Counted from the stretch's first letter, positions 1 through 12,498 are shown. The stretch: DNA of 64,000 bases from Acanthacorydalis orientalis (GCA_034766995.1 CM068316.1:19280090-19344089); one strand, 5' to 3'. The notes: a model not told the origin generated them from the sequence alone. Made by a program: numbers and translations.

Positions 1-414
1 TCAGAGTGCGACCAGAGATCGCGAAGACTTGGGTTCTGCATCACGACAATGCTCCCTGTCACAGTGCGTTCAGTGTCTCTCAGTTTTTGGCGTCTAAAGG
101 CATCGCAACGTTACCACAACCGCCCTATTCACCGGACATGTCACCCTGCGACTTTTTCCTATTCCCCCACATGAAAAAATTCGTCAAAGGTCGACATTTT
201 GACTCCGTTGAAGATATCCAAGAATCTGTGACGAGAGTACTCGGAGAGGTCCCACAAGAAGTGTTCCAGAATTGTTACGAAAACTGAAAAACTCGCTGGA
301 ATAAGTGTATAGATGCGGGAGGGGACTACTTTGAAGGGGATCGCAGCGATGTACCTTAATTTTTAAATATACTCGATTTTTGAATTTTGTCGCATTACTT
401 AATTGTCTGACCTC

Positions 415-415
<1 letters not shown>
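1..415 (+). mobile_element. Mariner family 1, 3' part of a copy cut by the window edge
   Basis: The last 415 bp of a mariner-type transposon, ending in the inverse of the terminal repeat CGAGGTCAGACAATTAAGTA. It aligns without gaps to 23522-23936 of the second copy and differs at six positions (11, 170, 180, 236, 252 and 287). The right flank is TG followed by a (TA)n block, so the expected TA target duplication is either mutated or lost. The rest of the element lies outside the window. Confidence 0.93.
3..359 (+). pseudogene. Mariner family 1 transposase, C-terminal part with a nonsense codon
   Basis: This is the C-terminal catalytic half of a mariner DDD transposase, the enzyme that cuts and joins transposon ends at TA sites. 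Visible are the second catalytic Asp in HHDNAPCH and the third in SPDMSPCDFF, with 34 residues between them, which is the DD34D spacing of mariners. A TGA at 285-287 replaces the TGG (Trp) found in the 23.8-kb copy and removes the last 24 residues; the original stop is still present at 357-359. The N-terminal part is outside the window. The sequence is otherwise almost identical to the second copy, so the element moved recently and was then inactivated. Confidence 0.9.

Positions 416-417
<2 letters not shown>

Positions 418-484
<67 letters not shown>
418..484. repeat. (TA)n microsatellite
   Basis: A pure TA tract of about 67 bp that directly abuts the mariner end at 415, which suggests that the element inserted into the tract. 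Confidence 0.97.
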
Positions 485-486
<2 letters not shown>

Positions 487-632
487 CCAGTAAAGAGACC
501 AACTAACAGGCGAGATAAGAAAATTAAATATTTTTTTGGAAATCAGTCGAAACGAGAGGCATTCAATCACACAAAATGGAAAATCATGGAAGTGGCCCTT
601 CTACAGCAGTGGATTAACAGAAACTGATTATG

Positions 633-655
633 ATATATATATATATATATATATA
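633..655. repeat. (TA)n microsatellite
   Basis: Short uninterrupted TA tract of about 23 bp. Confidence 0.9.
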
Positions 656-955
656 ATTAAATAAGGTTATGTATAACATTAATATCGAATTTTTGAATAA
701 ATTTAATTATATAAATATATCTTTCTTTTGTTTATTTTTACTGAACTTAAGTAAATTATAGTTATTATAAATCATGTCATATATTTACTTTACTTTATAT
801 TCAAAGAAGTAATTTCATTAAAAATATAATTTTAATTTATATACTGAAAAAAATTGGATGTTACTCGGTTTTATTTTCATAAAATAATTAAAATAAAAAA
901 AGAATTAAAAATAATATCTAACAGTGCCCACGCACATATATAAATCTCTCTCTCC

Positions 956-960
<5 letters not shown>

Positions 961-988
<28 letters not shown>
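961..988. repeat. (TA)n microsatellite
   Basis: TA tract of about 28 bp, preceded by a CTCTCTC stretch. Confidence 0.9.
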
Positions 989-993
<5 letters not shown>

Positions 994-1039
994 CATATGT
1001 ATAAGAATCTAACTTTATTGAAATCGTAAATAATGAAAC

Positions 1040-1400
1040 AAAATTTTCCATTCAGAGTTTTATTTTTCCAGTTAAATGTGCACTTCGTGCTCCTACTTGT
1101 TTGTGATTATTAATCCTGCTAAGTATAAAAAAAGTTAAAAAAGAAATAGACTAGATTATATTTTCGTATTCCCTCTTTTCTTTTCGACACAATGGAATTC
1201 AATTTGTTCCACAGTTCGGGATAGATTTAATGGTGTGGCAGAGGGGTGGTTGGTGGTGGCCCATTTAAAAGAAAACAAAACTGATAGAGGCAACTTGACG
1301 CACTAAAAAATATTGATCAAACAACTCTTAAATACGTTGCTCGTGGCGTAAAAATAGCTTTGAACTAAAAAGAAGTCCGTAATGCGCCATTCTTTTAGAT
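1040..1400. other. Less AT-rich single-copy segment, no gene seen
   Basis: Contains non-repetitive sequence with a G-rich patch (GGCAGAGGGGTGGTTGGTGG at about 1237). No reading frame of note and no match to the repeat families of this window. Possible intronic regulatory DNA, but this is a guess from composition only. Confidence 0.25.
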
Positions 1401-1550
1401 ATGTCAATATTGTATACGAGTTTCATTGTTGATTATTGCGCTGACATTTTTTCCCTATGGATTTTAAATTCATTAATAAAATTATCAAATGTACGGTGCT
1501 TGTCGATCATGTTCTTTCATTATGAGGTTTCTGTACATATAGATAAATAT

Positions 1551-1557
<7 letters not shown>

Positions 1558-1597
<40 letters not shown>
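1558..1597. repeat. (TA)n microsatellite
   Basis: TA tract of about 40 bp. Confidence 0.95.
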
Positions 1598-1600
<3 letters not shown>

Positions 1601-1619
1601 CGTAAATACCTACACATAA

Positions 1620-3288
1620 TAAATGGTTTAGTACTAAAACGTATTCTTAATCATTTTTTATTGATTTGACAGAAAATAATAGTACAATATACTAAAAACG
1701 AAGTAAATGGCAAATAATCTTTTTGTAAATTTGTATATTAATCGCTGAACTTGATTTTAGTTCCTTGTATAATATATCTATATATATATAAGATATAGAC
1801 TTTTTTTGCCCTCAAAACTCATACTAAATATAAATTTAGTTATTTCGACAACAATAAGTTAATTTTTTTAGAAATACCATATAAAATTTTCAAAATGTGT
1901 TAGTTTTTTCTTTTAAACAAATGTAAATTATATTTAATTAAATACTTTTTATAATATTTTGTTCAAAAAGTAGAACACACTAACATTTCAATTAAATCAT
2001 ATAAAAATTAGTTTTTCATATAACTTAGTATACTGATGTATGATATTTTATATTAATACCAATTAAATTTCTTTCGATATTTTTTTTTAAATAATCTGCA
2101 AGGCATTTTTATATAAAACAAGTAGTCAACCTTTACACTTAGCGTTTTAATTTACTAGTTAAATAAAAAAAATTTCGAAACTTACTGAAAAACTTGAAAA
2201 GAAAAATGTTGGAAAATAAAGAAAATATAAAAATATTTTTTTTAAATTAATATTGATATGCCAAAAAGAATTTGTCTCTGAAAAAATGGGAAAAGAAATT
2301 AATATTTTTTATTATTAATAACGGGATTCGTTTGATTTTCTTGTAATCGCAAATACTAGTGTACTTTTTTAAATGTTCGGAAAATAAGATTCTTCTAATA
2401 TAATTTCATTTATATATTTAATTTTAAAAGTATACTATTTTTCTTATTAAATCGATGGATATAAAATACTGTAATATATTCTAAAAAAATTGTTAATGTG
2501 TACAAAAGTGCTTTTAAATGATATAAATAAAATTTGTTAACAAAAATATACATAATCAAATTTTATTTTTTTTGTTCCTTTTTCAAATACTTTGATTTTA
2601 TTTTTTTCACGACCGGTTTCGACTCTTATGCTCTCTTTAAGTACAAGTGACAAGATGATCATAGAAAACAATAAGAGAAAAACCATTCCAAAAGGAAACA
2701 ATAGTAGAAATGAAAATATATATGAAGAAAATTGATAAAAAATATCTATTAAATAAAAACAAAATAAGAATTTAGTCCATTCGAAACATGTAAAAAGGAA
2801 ATAAAGTTTTGTCTAATAGATATTCATGCAATTAGAAAAAAACATTAAGAAAAGACATTAATTTTTTGATATTTTTAGATAAAAGCTTCCAAAAATATTA
2901 AAATTGAGAAAAATTGTAATATTTTTCTTCAAAATTATTCGTATGTGAAATTTAAGAGCAAAAGTTATATTTAATCTAAGTGATTGACATTTAAATTTAT
3001 GACTTTAAGAAGAGAAACGCGTTAGGAATTGTAAAAAGTTCATATGTTTTTTCTATAAAAGTTATTTTGAAATTTTTATTTTATTATTAGTAACAAATTT
3101 GCTATTATGAGAAAAATCTTCTATAATTTCAAATGGTACAGGTAAAATGTTATGAAAAAATATTTTATTAAAAACTTTTTTTGTAATAAAATTAATTTAT
3201 ATATATATATGCACATATATTATTTGTTTGCTTTAATTAAAATTTTTAAATTTATGTGTATAAATACACACAAACATGTACATATATT

Positions 3289-3290
<2 letters not shown>
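1620..3290. other. AT-rich stretch without recognisable gene
   Basis: Very AT-rich, with many poly-A and poly-T runs. The only distinctive string is CACGACCGGTTTCGACTCTT at about 2608, followed by GACAAGATGATCAT. That combination resembles the ACCGGTTTCGA motif seen in many arthropod repeats, but no element could be delimited. Confidence 0.5.

Positions 3291-3291
<1 letters not shown>

Positions 3292-3326
<35 letters not shown>
3292..3326. repeat. (TA)n microsatellite
   Basis: TA tract of about 34 bp. Confidence 0.93.
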
Positions 3327-3328
<2 letters not shown>

Positions 3329-3540
3329 GTAAAAGTAACAATTTGTCTGAGATAAATCACAAAAACATTTATATCATTCTTATTATATTACCCTTTTATG
3401 AAGTTATGGAGACAATTTTTAAAAATTTAACGCGAGTTAAAAAATTGTCTTGTAATTGCTCTGAACGCGAATGAAAAAAAATGATGATACACGAAATACA
3501 TTGTAATTCCACGTACAGAATTTATAATTCAAATTTCTTT

Positions 3541-3765
3541 ACGCTAGTAGCCCCTCGATTGTAATAAAGTAATTTTGTCTCTATAACTGGGAAAAATTGC
3601 CGTTAAGAAAAATTTCCTTTTTGTGGTGACGGTCCACATGAATGGAAATACGTGCTTCGAATTTTTCCCATGTCGATTTTTCCGGTCTTCTTGCGCCGTG
3701 AAAAATTACTAATATTTTCTATCGAGTCGTTTTTAATACAGAGCGGCACAATGTATACATTGTAA
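3541..3765. other. Less AT-rich single-copy island, possible regulatory DNA
   Basis: About 220 bp of mixed composition (for example GTGGTGACGGTCCACATGAA and GTCTTCTTGCGCCGTG) in an otherwise very AT-rich background. There is no reading frame, terminal repeat or second copy here. I infer that it could be constrained non-coding DNA within the zinc-finger gene. Confidence 0.25.
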
Positions 3766-3768
3766 GAA

Positions 3769-3773
<5 letters not shown>

Positions 3774-3849
<76 letters not shown>

Positions 3850-3865
3850 CGTGCGTGTGTGTGTG
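3774..3865. repeat. Compound (TA)n(GT)n microsatellite
   Basis: About 39 bp of TA passes directly into about 50 bp of GT, with GTGC interruptions near 3845. Confidence 0.97.
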
Positions 3866-3869
3866 ACTG

Positions 3870-5685
3870 TGAGTGTGACTGTAATTCTGTAGTGATTCAT
3901 CAATATAATTTTTTAAATCATTCAAGAAAAAAATTGTACTATAGAATATGTAACTATTGAATTTTTTTGATTTAATTATTTAATGTTTTATTTTCGTAAA
4001 AAAATATTATTTTTAAACATTTTTTTATTGAAAAGATCTTAATTATATATTTTTTTATTGTTTTAGAAAGATGTTAAAGCAAAAAATTGTGTTTTATCCA
4101 GTTTTAAATCACAATGAGTAATTTTTCTTTCTAAATTTGAAGAAGAAGCAACGATTTAGTAATGAAAATGAGCTTAAAGAAATCGTTTCGGTTTATATTG
4201 CCTCCACAGACAAAAAATAGTTATTCAGTAGGATCTGTCTTAAAACATTCTTATGAAAAAAATGTTGAAATTGATGAAAGCAATATTGAAAAATAAAAAT
4301 ATAAATCTGATTACTTGCTTTTCATTGACATTACGATAGTATTTTGACTTCCTTAAGTAGAGTTTCGTTTTAGAATTTTTTAATTCAATTACTTAAATAT
4401 GAAGTACAAAACAAATAGAAATAAATTATTAATTATTATGTTCAATAAAGCTTAAATTTCAGAAAAGAATCTATTTCAAATACTACGAAACAGGATAGAA
4501 AAGTTTACTATAAGCTTTATTATGGACATAGATTTGGAAGATTAACAAATAACAGAAAACAGTTAATTAATATTTTATTTTTATCGAAACAAATTTAATT
4601 TTACATATAATTATTGTACACAATGAATAATAAACTTTACAACAAAACTCAAATCATTGTGTTTTATGATTAGACTGGACAGACAAATGTACGTAAAAAA
4701 TAAATACAAATATTGTCTACTCATAGATATTGTAAACTATATTTTTTTTCAATGCAAGTGGTTATTATAGCGAAGGAGTAAAATGAACAAAATTATATTA
4801 TTTAACTCAAATTATCTAATATATCCAATATGTTGAAATAAAATCCAGGAGTAAAAGTTAGATACGGAAACAATTCAAATTAAGGCACTGGATGAAAAAT
4901 TTTTCTAAGAATTAAAAGATCCAAACGTTCGCCATTTTAAAGTGTAGTAGAAAAATTCGTTTATCTCTATAAAAAAAGAATATTTTGGATAAATTAGTTC
5001 TATAATACAGGATTGAAATTTATTGTTAAATTTATGAATAAAAGTTAAAGATTTCACGAATGATAAACTTCTATAATTATAGTCAATTAAAATATAAAAT
5101 TATTTAGAATATTTTTTGTAGAACATGAAGTAAAATCATTAAATAATAAATTAATGATCCAAGAACGAAAAATAAGTATTATTAAATAAATATGGAAATT
5201 TAATTTGGGTTCCTAGTACTAACATTTTTCTATATATATTTAATTACTATTTAAAAATAAAAAAAATGTCTGCAACTTTATAAATGAATTAAAAAAAATA
5301 TATAAATGTTAAAAAAATATGTTTACTTCATTCCGCTCTTGTGCAATGATGGTAAAATTTAAAGTAATACCATGGATTTGTCATATAATTTGAAATATTA
5401 GACATATTATATAAAAGTTATTGAGTTATTTTTAATGTTTTTTTTTCCTTTAAAAAATATTTTAATCGCGTAATGTAAATATTTTTAATAACTTGAAAGG
5501 TGAAATGTTATATACTTTTAAAATAACTTAGTTCCATATGATATAATGTACATGAATTCAAGGTATCTGTATTTGGATTTATTCAAGATTTATAAATGTT
5601 TTCTTAAACAAATCGTAAAAAATATTTTTTTAAAAATTGTTTAATATTATAGCAATTATAAATTACACTGATTTCATTTTGTTTA

Positions 5686-5690
<5 letters not shown>
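3870..5690. other. AT-rich stretch without recognisable gene
   Basis: Poly-A and poly-T rich sequence. No open frame, terminal inverted repeat or second copy was noticed. Confidence 0.5.

Positions 5691-5729
<39 letters not shown>
5691..5729. repeat. (TA)n microsatellite
   Basis: TA tract of about 38 bp. Confidence 0.95.
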
Positions 5730-5730
<1 letters not shown>

Positions 5731-5940
5731 GTTGGAACATGTCTAGGTTTTATTTTATTAGAAATCTATAAATACATATTAAATAATTTTGATATACCAA
5801 AAGAACTTTATACAAAATATTATTATTTTGTATTTAATACCATAAATAATGTTTTTTTTACTTTAATTCAAAATTTATAGAAAAATATTTTCGATTTGGT
5901 TTAAGAGGTGAAAGTGATAGTTTCATTCTTAATAAAATTA

Positions 5941-6270
5941 TCTCTCTGTAAATAAAAATCAAATCCATGATGATCGTCGTGTAATCACTTCTATCGGTAT
6001 TTTAATTGACTAATGATGATCACGTGATCTACTTTCTGATTAGTTGATATCAGTACATGATCAGTGTTCTGTTTCTCGGTGTACAACGTAAGAGGGTATA
6101 CGGTTTCAGTGTAAAACTGATAAATTTATTCAAAATATTGTTCTTATTGAAGTTTTAGAATAAAAAAAATTGTTACAAATTTTAGCATTATAGTTTATTG
6201 TGTTAATTTTCAAATAAAAATTTTAAGATTTAAATTTGGCCCGGATTATCTCTGTGTACAATTTGTTATT
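5941..6270 (+). mobile_element. Helitron-like element family 2, 5' part
   Basis: Begins TCTCTCTGTAAATAAAAATC directly after a TTA, consistent with the 5'-TC of Helitrons. It aligns over about 300 bp with the copy at 17717: CAGTACATGA, AGTGTTCTGTTTC, GATTTATCT-like blocks and GATTATCTCTGTGTA occur in the same order. The 3' hairpin of the second copy is not found here, so this copy is truncated or diverged after about 6270. Assignment to Helitrons is inferred from the end sequences; no helicase coding region is present. Confidence 0.5.
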
Positions 6271-6698
6271 TTTTTTTTTTTTATTATTATGAGGGACGAT
6301 CTACGTACAAGACGAGGTCCCAATTTTAAGATAAAATTTATACATTTATCATATATTGTTCGTAAAAGTCGATCCTAAATTGAACACCTCTTTAACATGT
6401 TATAAAATAATTTTATATACAAAATCGAAATTAGGGAAATTACGTTTTCGATTTAAAATTTCAAAAATTAAATTCGGAGAATCGCCATGTTTTGACATAC
6501 ATACAAAACATCGTGCGTGGCTTGTATTTAGAAGGCTGTGACTATGTATTTTATTTTTAATTTTTTTTATTTAAAATGAATTATTGAATGAATTTATGTA
6601 AGATACCAAAATTTCAGTTCCTCTTTTTGAAATAAAGAAGTTCATTTCTATATAAGCACAATAAATTCTTATTTCGTGTAGTTTTAAAATTTCTGTTT

Positions 6699-6783
6699 TT
6701 GTATTTTGCGTATAAGGCGACCCCCTATTTTTTGAAATATTTTTTGGGTTTTAACTGTCGCCTTATACGCCGAAATATACGGT
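6699..6783. mobile_element. Foldback MITE, about 85 bp
   Basis: A perfect 13-bp inverted repeat, GCGTATAAGGCGA at 6708-6720 and its complement at 6758-6770. The arms extend outward imperfectly through GTATTTT on the left and AAATATACGG on the right, and the element ends next to TA. The size and the long arms indicate a miniature inverted-repeat element. The superfamily is unknown. Confidence 0.7.
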
Positions 6784-7396
6784 ACAATAAAATAAAATTT
6801 AAATTTTAATGGTGATGGATTCATAAAGAAGTATTTTTAACATAAATTTCACCCTTATTATATTTAGTAAGATCTTAAGGATTAATTTTCCATATTATAA
6901 ACATTGAAACTAAATCTCCGAATGAAAAAAAAACATGTTAAAGTTCCAAATTGCAGAAAAAGTAAAATTAAAAATTAAATTTTTTAACATGAAAAAATGA
7001 ATTTGCAGCATCAATTTCAAAATAATTTGCAAATAATAGATTCAAAAAAGAGAAACATTAAAGTTTATATAATATACCATTCTACTCTTCCAAGTAGAAA
7101 TTGATTTAAATGAAACTTGCTTTAAAAATTAATGAAGTTATTAGAAATAGATCTACAAAAGGCAGAAAATAAAAAATTATAAAATATCATTTGACATTAG
7201 CGGAAAAACAATTATAAAATATATACTATATTTTTTTCAAATAACAAAATACAAGACCTAAAACACACGTGTATGTTTAAAAACATAAAAAATACAAATT
7301 TAATTAATTTAAATGGAGTTTATAAATATTAATATAGGCATATACAAAATTAAATATAGAATATTTTTCCAATAATATAGCATTAGAAATATATAC

Positions 7397-7402
<6 letters not shown>

Positions 7403-7452
<50 letters not shown>
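7403..7452. repeat. (TA)n microsatellite
   Basis: TA tract of about 50 bp, flanked by TATACATATACA variants. Confidence 0.96.
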
Positions 7453-7456
<4 letters not shown>

Positions 7457-7619
7457 ACTATTTGAAAGTACTTTAAGGACTCGATAGGAGATTCTTAAAT
7501 GAAAAAAAAAGTATTCGTTTAATACAATAATAGATTGAACCTATCTGAAAAAAGTATTGTAAAAAGGTTCACCCTTGCCATTTACATTTTCAATTAAAAT
7601 ATAAAAAATGCACTTGTAG

Positions 7620-7860
7620 TTTTTTCTGCCAATTAAAATCCAATAAGCCGTAGTGAGTCTCGGTCAAACTGCGAGTGAAAAAAATTAATCAATGTTTGAT
7701 ATTGTGATTAGAGTGAAGCGATTATACTGTTCAGTAGATAAAGACGACAACAGTTATCGGGAAATGAAAAAAAATGCAGTTTAAACACGGCGTTCTTCCA
7801 ATACATTGTAATGGGATTGTCTAAAGTTCTCGATTAAGCATAAAATCGTTTAGTGTTAGT
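7620..7860. other. Mixed-composition single-copy segment, no gene seen
   Basis: Contains AAGCCGTAGTGAGTCTCGGT and AAAGACGACAACAGTTATCG without repeats or open frames. Possible non-coding regulatory DNA, on composition alone. Confidence 0.2.
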
Positions 7861-8016
7861 AGTGCTTTTTTATTTAATTAAAACCATTTCAACTTTTTTT
7901 TGGAAAATTGTGTATCTTGTATAATATTTAATCAGCGATCAAAATGTTACATGTTTATTCATCAAAATATTACATAATTTATAAGACTATTCATTTATGT
8001 ATTATGATTTTTTTGA

Positions 8017-8018
<2 letters not shown>

Positions 8019-8064
<46 letters not shown>
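8019..8064. repeat. (TA)n microsatellite
   Basis: TA tract of about 46 bp. Confidence 0.96.
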
Positions 8065-8067
<3 letters not shown>

Positions 8068-8874
8068 ATGTATCAAATTATATTTTGTGTATAAGTATTT
8101 GAATTAATATTTGTGATAATAAATTAATCAGTTATAATGGACGTTTGAATCTATTTTGTAGAGAAAAAAATCTTTTAATAAATAATGATATTCATTTATT
8201 TATATATTTCATTCCTTTATTTATTTATTATATTTTTTTAAAAATTATTAAATATTTATGAAAATGTGTTCTAAATCAAATTCACATAAATTATTAAAAA
8301 AAAATGTTGTAATTAATTCAAATCCGCAGTATAATTTCTAGATTCTAAAAAATGGCAGTTGAAGATAAACCACTTCTTTAGAAAGATTGATGGTCGGAAT
8401 CGTAATAACAACCAAAATAAAAAAGAATTGTCAGAACTTTCAGAACAAGTGCACGATAAGTGTAAGTTTGAAAAACATTGATTTAGCACATTCATCACTA
8501 ATGTAAGAATACTCGTATTTAATTTCTACGTATCTTTTTCTAAACTGTTAACAATTAAAACTTATTTATTAAGATTGTACTATATAATGTAAATTAATTA
8601 ACATTAAGCAATTGATTTACTTTTAATTACATATCGACATATAAATAATAATGAGGACAATATTATTTCAAAAAAGTTTGGTGATATGGCTGTTCATTCC
8701 TTTAAGTAATTTAATGTACTTTTAATTATTTAATTAAAATGGTTGAAAATAAGTAACACTATATTTTTAAAGAATTTCAGTCATTTTTTAAAATAAGTTT
8801 AAAATTAGAATGTAAATAGCAAAAAAAGGCCTTTTTTATCCGATATTTAACTTTTTTCTTAACAATTTATATGT

Positions 8875-8890
8875 ATATATATATATATAT

Positions 8891-8952
<62 letters not shown>
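8875..8952. repeat. (TA)n microsatellite with one ACATG interruption
   Basis: About 78 bp of TA, interrupted once near 8894. Confidence 0.97.
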
Positions 8953-8955
<3 letters not shown>

Positions 8956-9176
8956 CGACACTAAAATTGAATTTGTTGTATGTAAAATTTATATGGTTGG
9001 TTATATTTATTATGGTTGATTGGTTGCTGGAATTTCAGGGCGCTTCGACAGCTAAGTTTATTAGTACCCGGAAAAACATTTATTGAAAAACATTAAAAAT
9101 ATTATTTGGAATAAATCAGTTAATTATTCAATGCATTAATGTAACTATGTAACTGTAATTAATATTAATGTAACTA

Positions 9177-9727
9177 TTGGGCTGGGAAGAAAATAATTTC
9201 GGTTTTTGTTTCCTGAATACTAACCTTAATTTTTTTCAATCAAAGTGTCATTTCATTGTGTTCATGTTAACATCATTTTAAAGTGCATTTTTCGGTCTGT
9301 ATTTTAGTAATATCGACATTGGTTTTACTTTTAATTTTAGTTTTGTTAGAAATGGAAAAGAAGGAAATAAGAGCAATTTTTTGTACGAGTTCAAAACGGG
9401 TGGTAAAGCATCAGAAACTGTTAGTAAACTAAATAAAGCTTTTAGTATAAGTACTGCTAAGGAACATACAGTGCAGTAGTGGTTCCCAAAAAAGTCGTGC
9501 TGGGGACGAAAGCCTTGAAGATGAAGAACGTCGCAAGGGTCCTTCTTCAATTCATAACGACCAACTGAAGGTGTTGATTAAAATCAGAACTACTTACAAC
9601 AATTCGAGAGCTTACACAAAATTTGAGGCGTTAGTTATCCAAACGTTCTGGTTTATTTAAAACCACTTAAACTAACAAATGTATATGAATCTGGTCATAA
9701 GCCGCAATAATTTTTCTACCAACCTAA
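9177..9727 (+). mobile_element. Mariner family 2, copy A (551 bp, internally deleted)
   Basis: The left end reads TTGGGCTGGGAAGAAAATAA and the right end is the inverse of TTAGGTTGGTAGAAAAATTA; TA lies on both sides (9175-9176 and 9728-9729). The body carries the N-terminal, helix-turn-helix part of a mariner transposase from an ATG at 9352, with the KTGGKA, LNKAFSI-type and WWF-type stretches still visible but broken by frameshifts and stops. The catalytic half is absent: the sequence runs from the HLK-type codons straight to the 3' terminal repeat. The same junction is seen in the other family 2 copies. The ends resemble those of the cecropia/Hsmar1 group of mariners. Confidence 0.88.
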
Positions 9728-9729
9728 TA

Positions 9730-10490
9730 ATATGAAAAATGATTTGATTTAAATAATTATATGAGTAAGATACCAGTTATAATGAAAATCAAATTCATCA
9801 CTTATAAAAAAAGTACATAAATGTAGTAGGATTATTTTATTTCAAGTTGATATTAAAAGAAAAGGACACGGTTTAATTCATGATGAATAAAAAGAGGAAG
9901 TATCTAAAATAAAGATATTTATTTGTAATGTTTTAAAATGGGTAATAAATGTTAAAAATGTAAGGTCTCATTGGATGAAATCACATTACTAGTGAATGTA
10001 ACCTCAAAAGATCTAACGTATTTAAATAAAGTTACAACAAGACTTTTAACAAATTTTTTAAAAAGTCACTTGGTATAATAAAAGTATAATTTTTCAGAAT
10101 TTAATGAATTAGTCAAAAAATAATTTAAAAACACAGTAAACAGTACGAATAAAGAAAATTATTGATAAAATATTTAAATTGATAAAATTTAAAGAATATA
10201 TATTATTTAATAGAAAAATAATTTAATTTTAATTGGTCACTATGGCTAAATTCAATTATAAAAAATCAATTACAATACCTTGAAAGGCAAAAAAAGAAAT
10301 AATTGGTATATATTATATAACCCCATAACTAAATTTTGTAAAAATAAACGTTAGATTATAATATTTAATAATAATTTACAAATGAGAATACATGTATATT
10401 TATAACTTAAGAAATATCTATATAATTTATAAAAAGATACTATTTAAGATATAATAAAAATAAATTTATAAAACATAAATCCTAATTATT
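9730..10490. other. AT-rich stretch without recognisable gene
   Basis: No frame, repeat family or long inverted repeat was noticed in this segment. Confidence 0.5.
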
Positions 10491-10508
10491 TATATATATA
10501 TATATATA

Positions 10509-10557
<49 letters not shown>
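10491..10557. repeat. (TA)n microsatellite with a TG insert
   Basis: TA, then TGTGTGTG, then about 40 bp of TA. Confidence 0.96.
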
Positions 10558-10559
<2 letters not shown>

Positions 10560-10905
10560 ATGTATATATCAATGTATATTACTTTAATACGAATTCGTAC
10601 TATCAAAAAAAATCCTTCAAAATACCATTTCAACAAGATACTTTCTCGTATTTCTAACGATAATGTGATTTTTTTGACATTTAATCCTGCGCTACATAAT
10701 CCGACCATCGAGTTCATAGACGCCAGAAATATATTAATCTTTTAACAAGAGGCGAATCAAGAAAAATTTAATTTTAATTTTATTATGAGCCGTTCATTTG
10801 GTCGGAAAAAGTCTATACAGTACATCAAAAGAGCAATCAACACGCAATGGGTAAGAGTAAGAAGATACCATTTTTAGAATATCGCAATTTTTCATTAAAA
10901 CTGAC

Positions 10906-10911
<6 letters not shown>

Positions 10912-10964
<53 letters not shown>
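10912..10964. repeat. (TA)n microsatellite
   Basis: About 53 bp of TA with CATA interruptions. Confidence 0.95.
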
Positions 10965-10965
<1 letters not shown>

Positions 10966-11096
10966 TTGTTTTTACTGCGTATAAATTCTTTATGATTTTT
11001 CGATATTACATAATACATTATTTTATAGCTTGTTTATTTTTATATTCGTGTAGATTTCATTTTAAGAAGCGTAAAACGATGTTTTATTTAAATTAA

Positions 11097-11101
<5 letters not shown>

Positions 11102-11131
<30 letters not shown>
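11102..11131. repeat. (TA)n microsatellite
   Basis: TA tract of about 30 bp. Confidence 0.93.
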
Positions 11132-11135
<4 letters not shown>

Positions 11136-11207
11136 TAAATTTATATTTATATAATATTTCCCTAGATTTAATAAAACAATGACATATTATTTTAATTTAG
11201 TAATTAA

Positions 11208-11288
11208 ATAAATTTATACACTTTTACAACAGTTCATTTCATTATAATTTATTAAAATAAAAAAAAATTATATTAGTACTAAATAAAC

Positions 11289-11334
<46 letters not shown>

Positions 11335-11456
11335 TCAAAGTTCATCATTTCATAATCAAGGATAAATTGACATTTTCTTTTTTTTAAAACATTTTAATCT
11401 AAATTAGATTGAGGAATAACTTCATTTTTAAAAAAGTTGATTTTAAGTAATTTTTT
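11208..11456. repeat. Duplicated 250-bp segment, copy 1, with internal (TA)n
   Basis: Aligns over its whole length with 13468-13728. Shared blocks on both sides of an internal TA tract (11290-11331 here) include TTCATTATAATTTATTAAAA, TTAGTACTAAATAAACATT, AAGTTCAAA, ATCAAGGATA and AATAACTTCATTTTTAAAAA. The copies are clearly diverged. Either a local duplication or two copies of an interspersed element that carries its own microsatellite. Confidence 0.85.
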
Positions 11457-11618
11457 TCCAATAAATTTCCGGTGTTCTGTTTTACAACTGAATGTCTCAT
11501 ATTTGTGTATCCTATTTTCTTAAGAAACTACATCTACCTATAATTTTTAAAAAATGATTTTGTTTGCATTTTTTAAAAGTTTAATGCCTTAAAAACATAT
11601 CCTGAAAATGTTATATAA

Positions 11619-11623
<5 letters not shown>

Positions 11624-11667
<44 letters not shown>

Positions 11668-11751
11668 ATAAAAATAATAATATGTTAATAAATAATATAA
11701 ATAATAATATATATAAATAATAATAAATATATATATATATATATATATATA
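11624..11751. repeat. Two (TA)n tracts joined by AATAAT-rich DNA
   Basis: TA at 11624-11665 and 11728-11751, with ATAATA and AATAATAA repeats between them. Confidence 0.93.
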
Positions 11752-11837
11752 ATAGCTGTAAAATTGCGAATAGGCCTGGAATCGCAGACTAGAGGTAAAG
11801 TTAATAATTATTATCTAATACAGCAGAATCACTTGTG

Positions 11838-11905
11838 ACTTTAATGGCGTTTCTCTGGAAACACTGTCTTCCAAGACAGTATCCCGTATATTTCCAGAAG
11901 TAATC
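11838..11905. other. Two-level inverted repeat
   Basis: The inner perfect arms ACTGTCTT / AAGACAGT have a 2-bp loop. They lie inside an outer pair CTGGAAA / TTTCCAG. The surrounding DNA is less AT-rich than average. Function unknown: it may be a foldback repeat or a structured transcript. Confidence 0.4.
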
Positions 11906-12498
11906 GAAGGATTGTTTTATTTTTTTCAGGAAATACGTTAAGAAACATTATTAATCGAATGAAGTTTTTATTTTTTAAAATAAAAAAAATATAATATTTA
12001 CATAAAAACGCTGACATTTTTCACAGATGTTTTCATGCTTAAGTTTCACTCGATACATTTTTTTAATAAATATTTTTTTAAATCGACGAAAGCTAATCTA
12101 TTACATTCCTAACTAACTTAAAAACCCTGCTTAATTTTTTCGTTTTGGATGATCGGTTTCAGCTGGACAACGGTCAAAACCGAACTTCTCCAAAAAATTC
12201 CATCCAATGTTAGCGAACATATTTCTTTTATTTTTTAATATGTTTGAATGTAGTTTTCATACAAAATACTTTCAATAAATATACCTTTCATTTAAAAAAA
12301 TCATTTGCTTATCACCTATATTTTTTTTGAAAACAAATTCCGAATTTATACTCTTTTTCCTACCTCTAGGTAGGTGTAGCCCCTTAAAGAAACATGATTT
12401 GTTTCTTTGAAAGACGTTAAGTTTGATTAGAAAAGTTAAAAGCATTAAATAAATTTACAGCAATTTCTTCGAATATCTTTATTCTGTTAAAATTATAC

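Noticed and set aside
184..570. 128-codon minus-strand frame rich in Ile-Tyr
   Set aside because: It is antisense to the mariner remnant and runs through the (TA)n tract, which reads as IYIYIY in either direction. The same applies to the frames at 1401, 8871, 10490, 10512, 10794, 15335, 18451, 26616, 28917, 42062, 48136, 51687 and 56993.
9278..9550. 90-codon minus-strand frame
   Set aside because: Antisense shadow of mariner family 2 copy A. The same applies to 52335-52556 in copy G.
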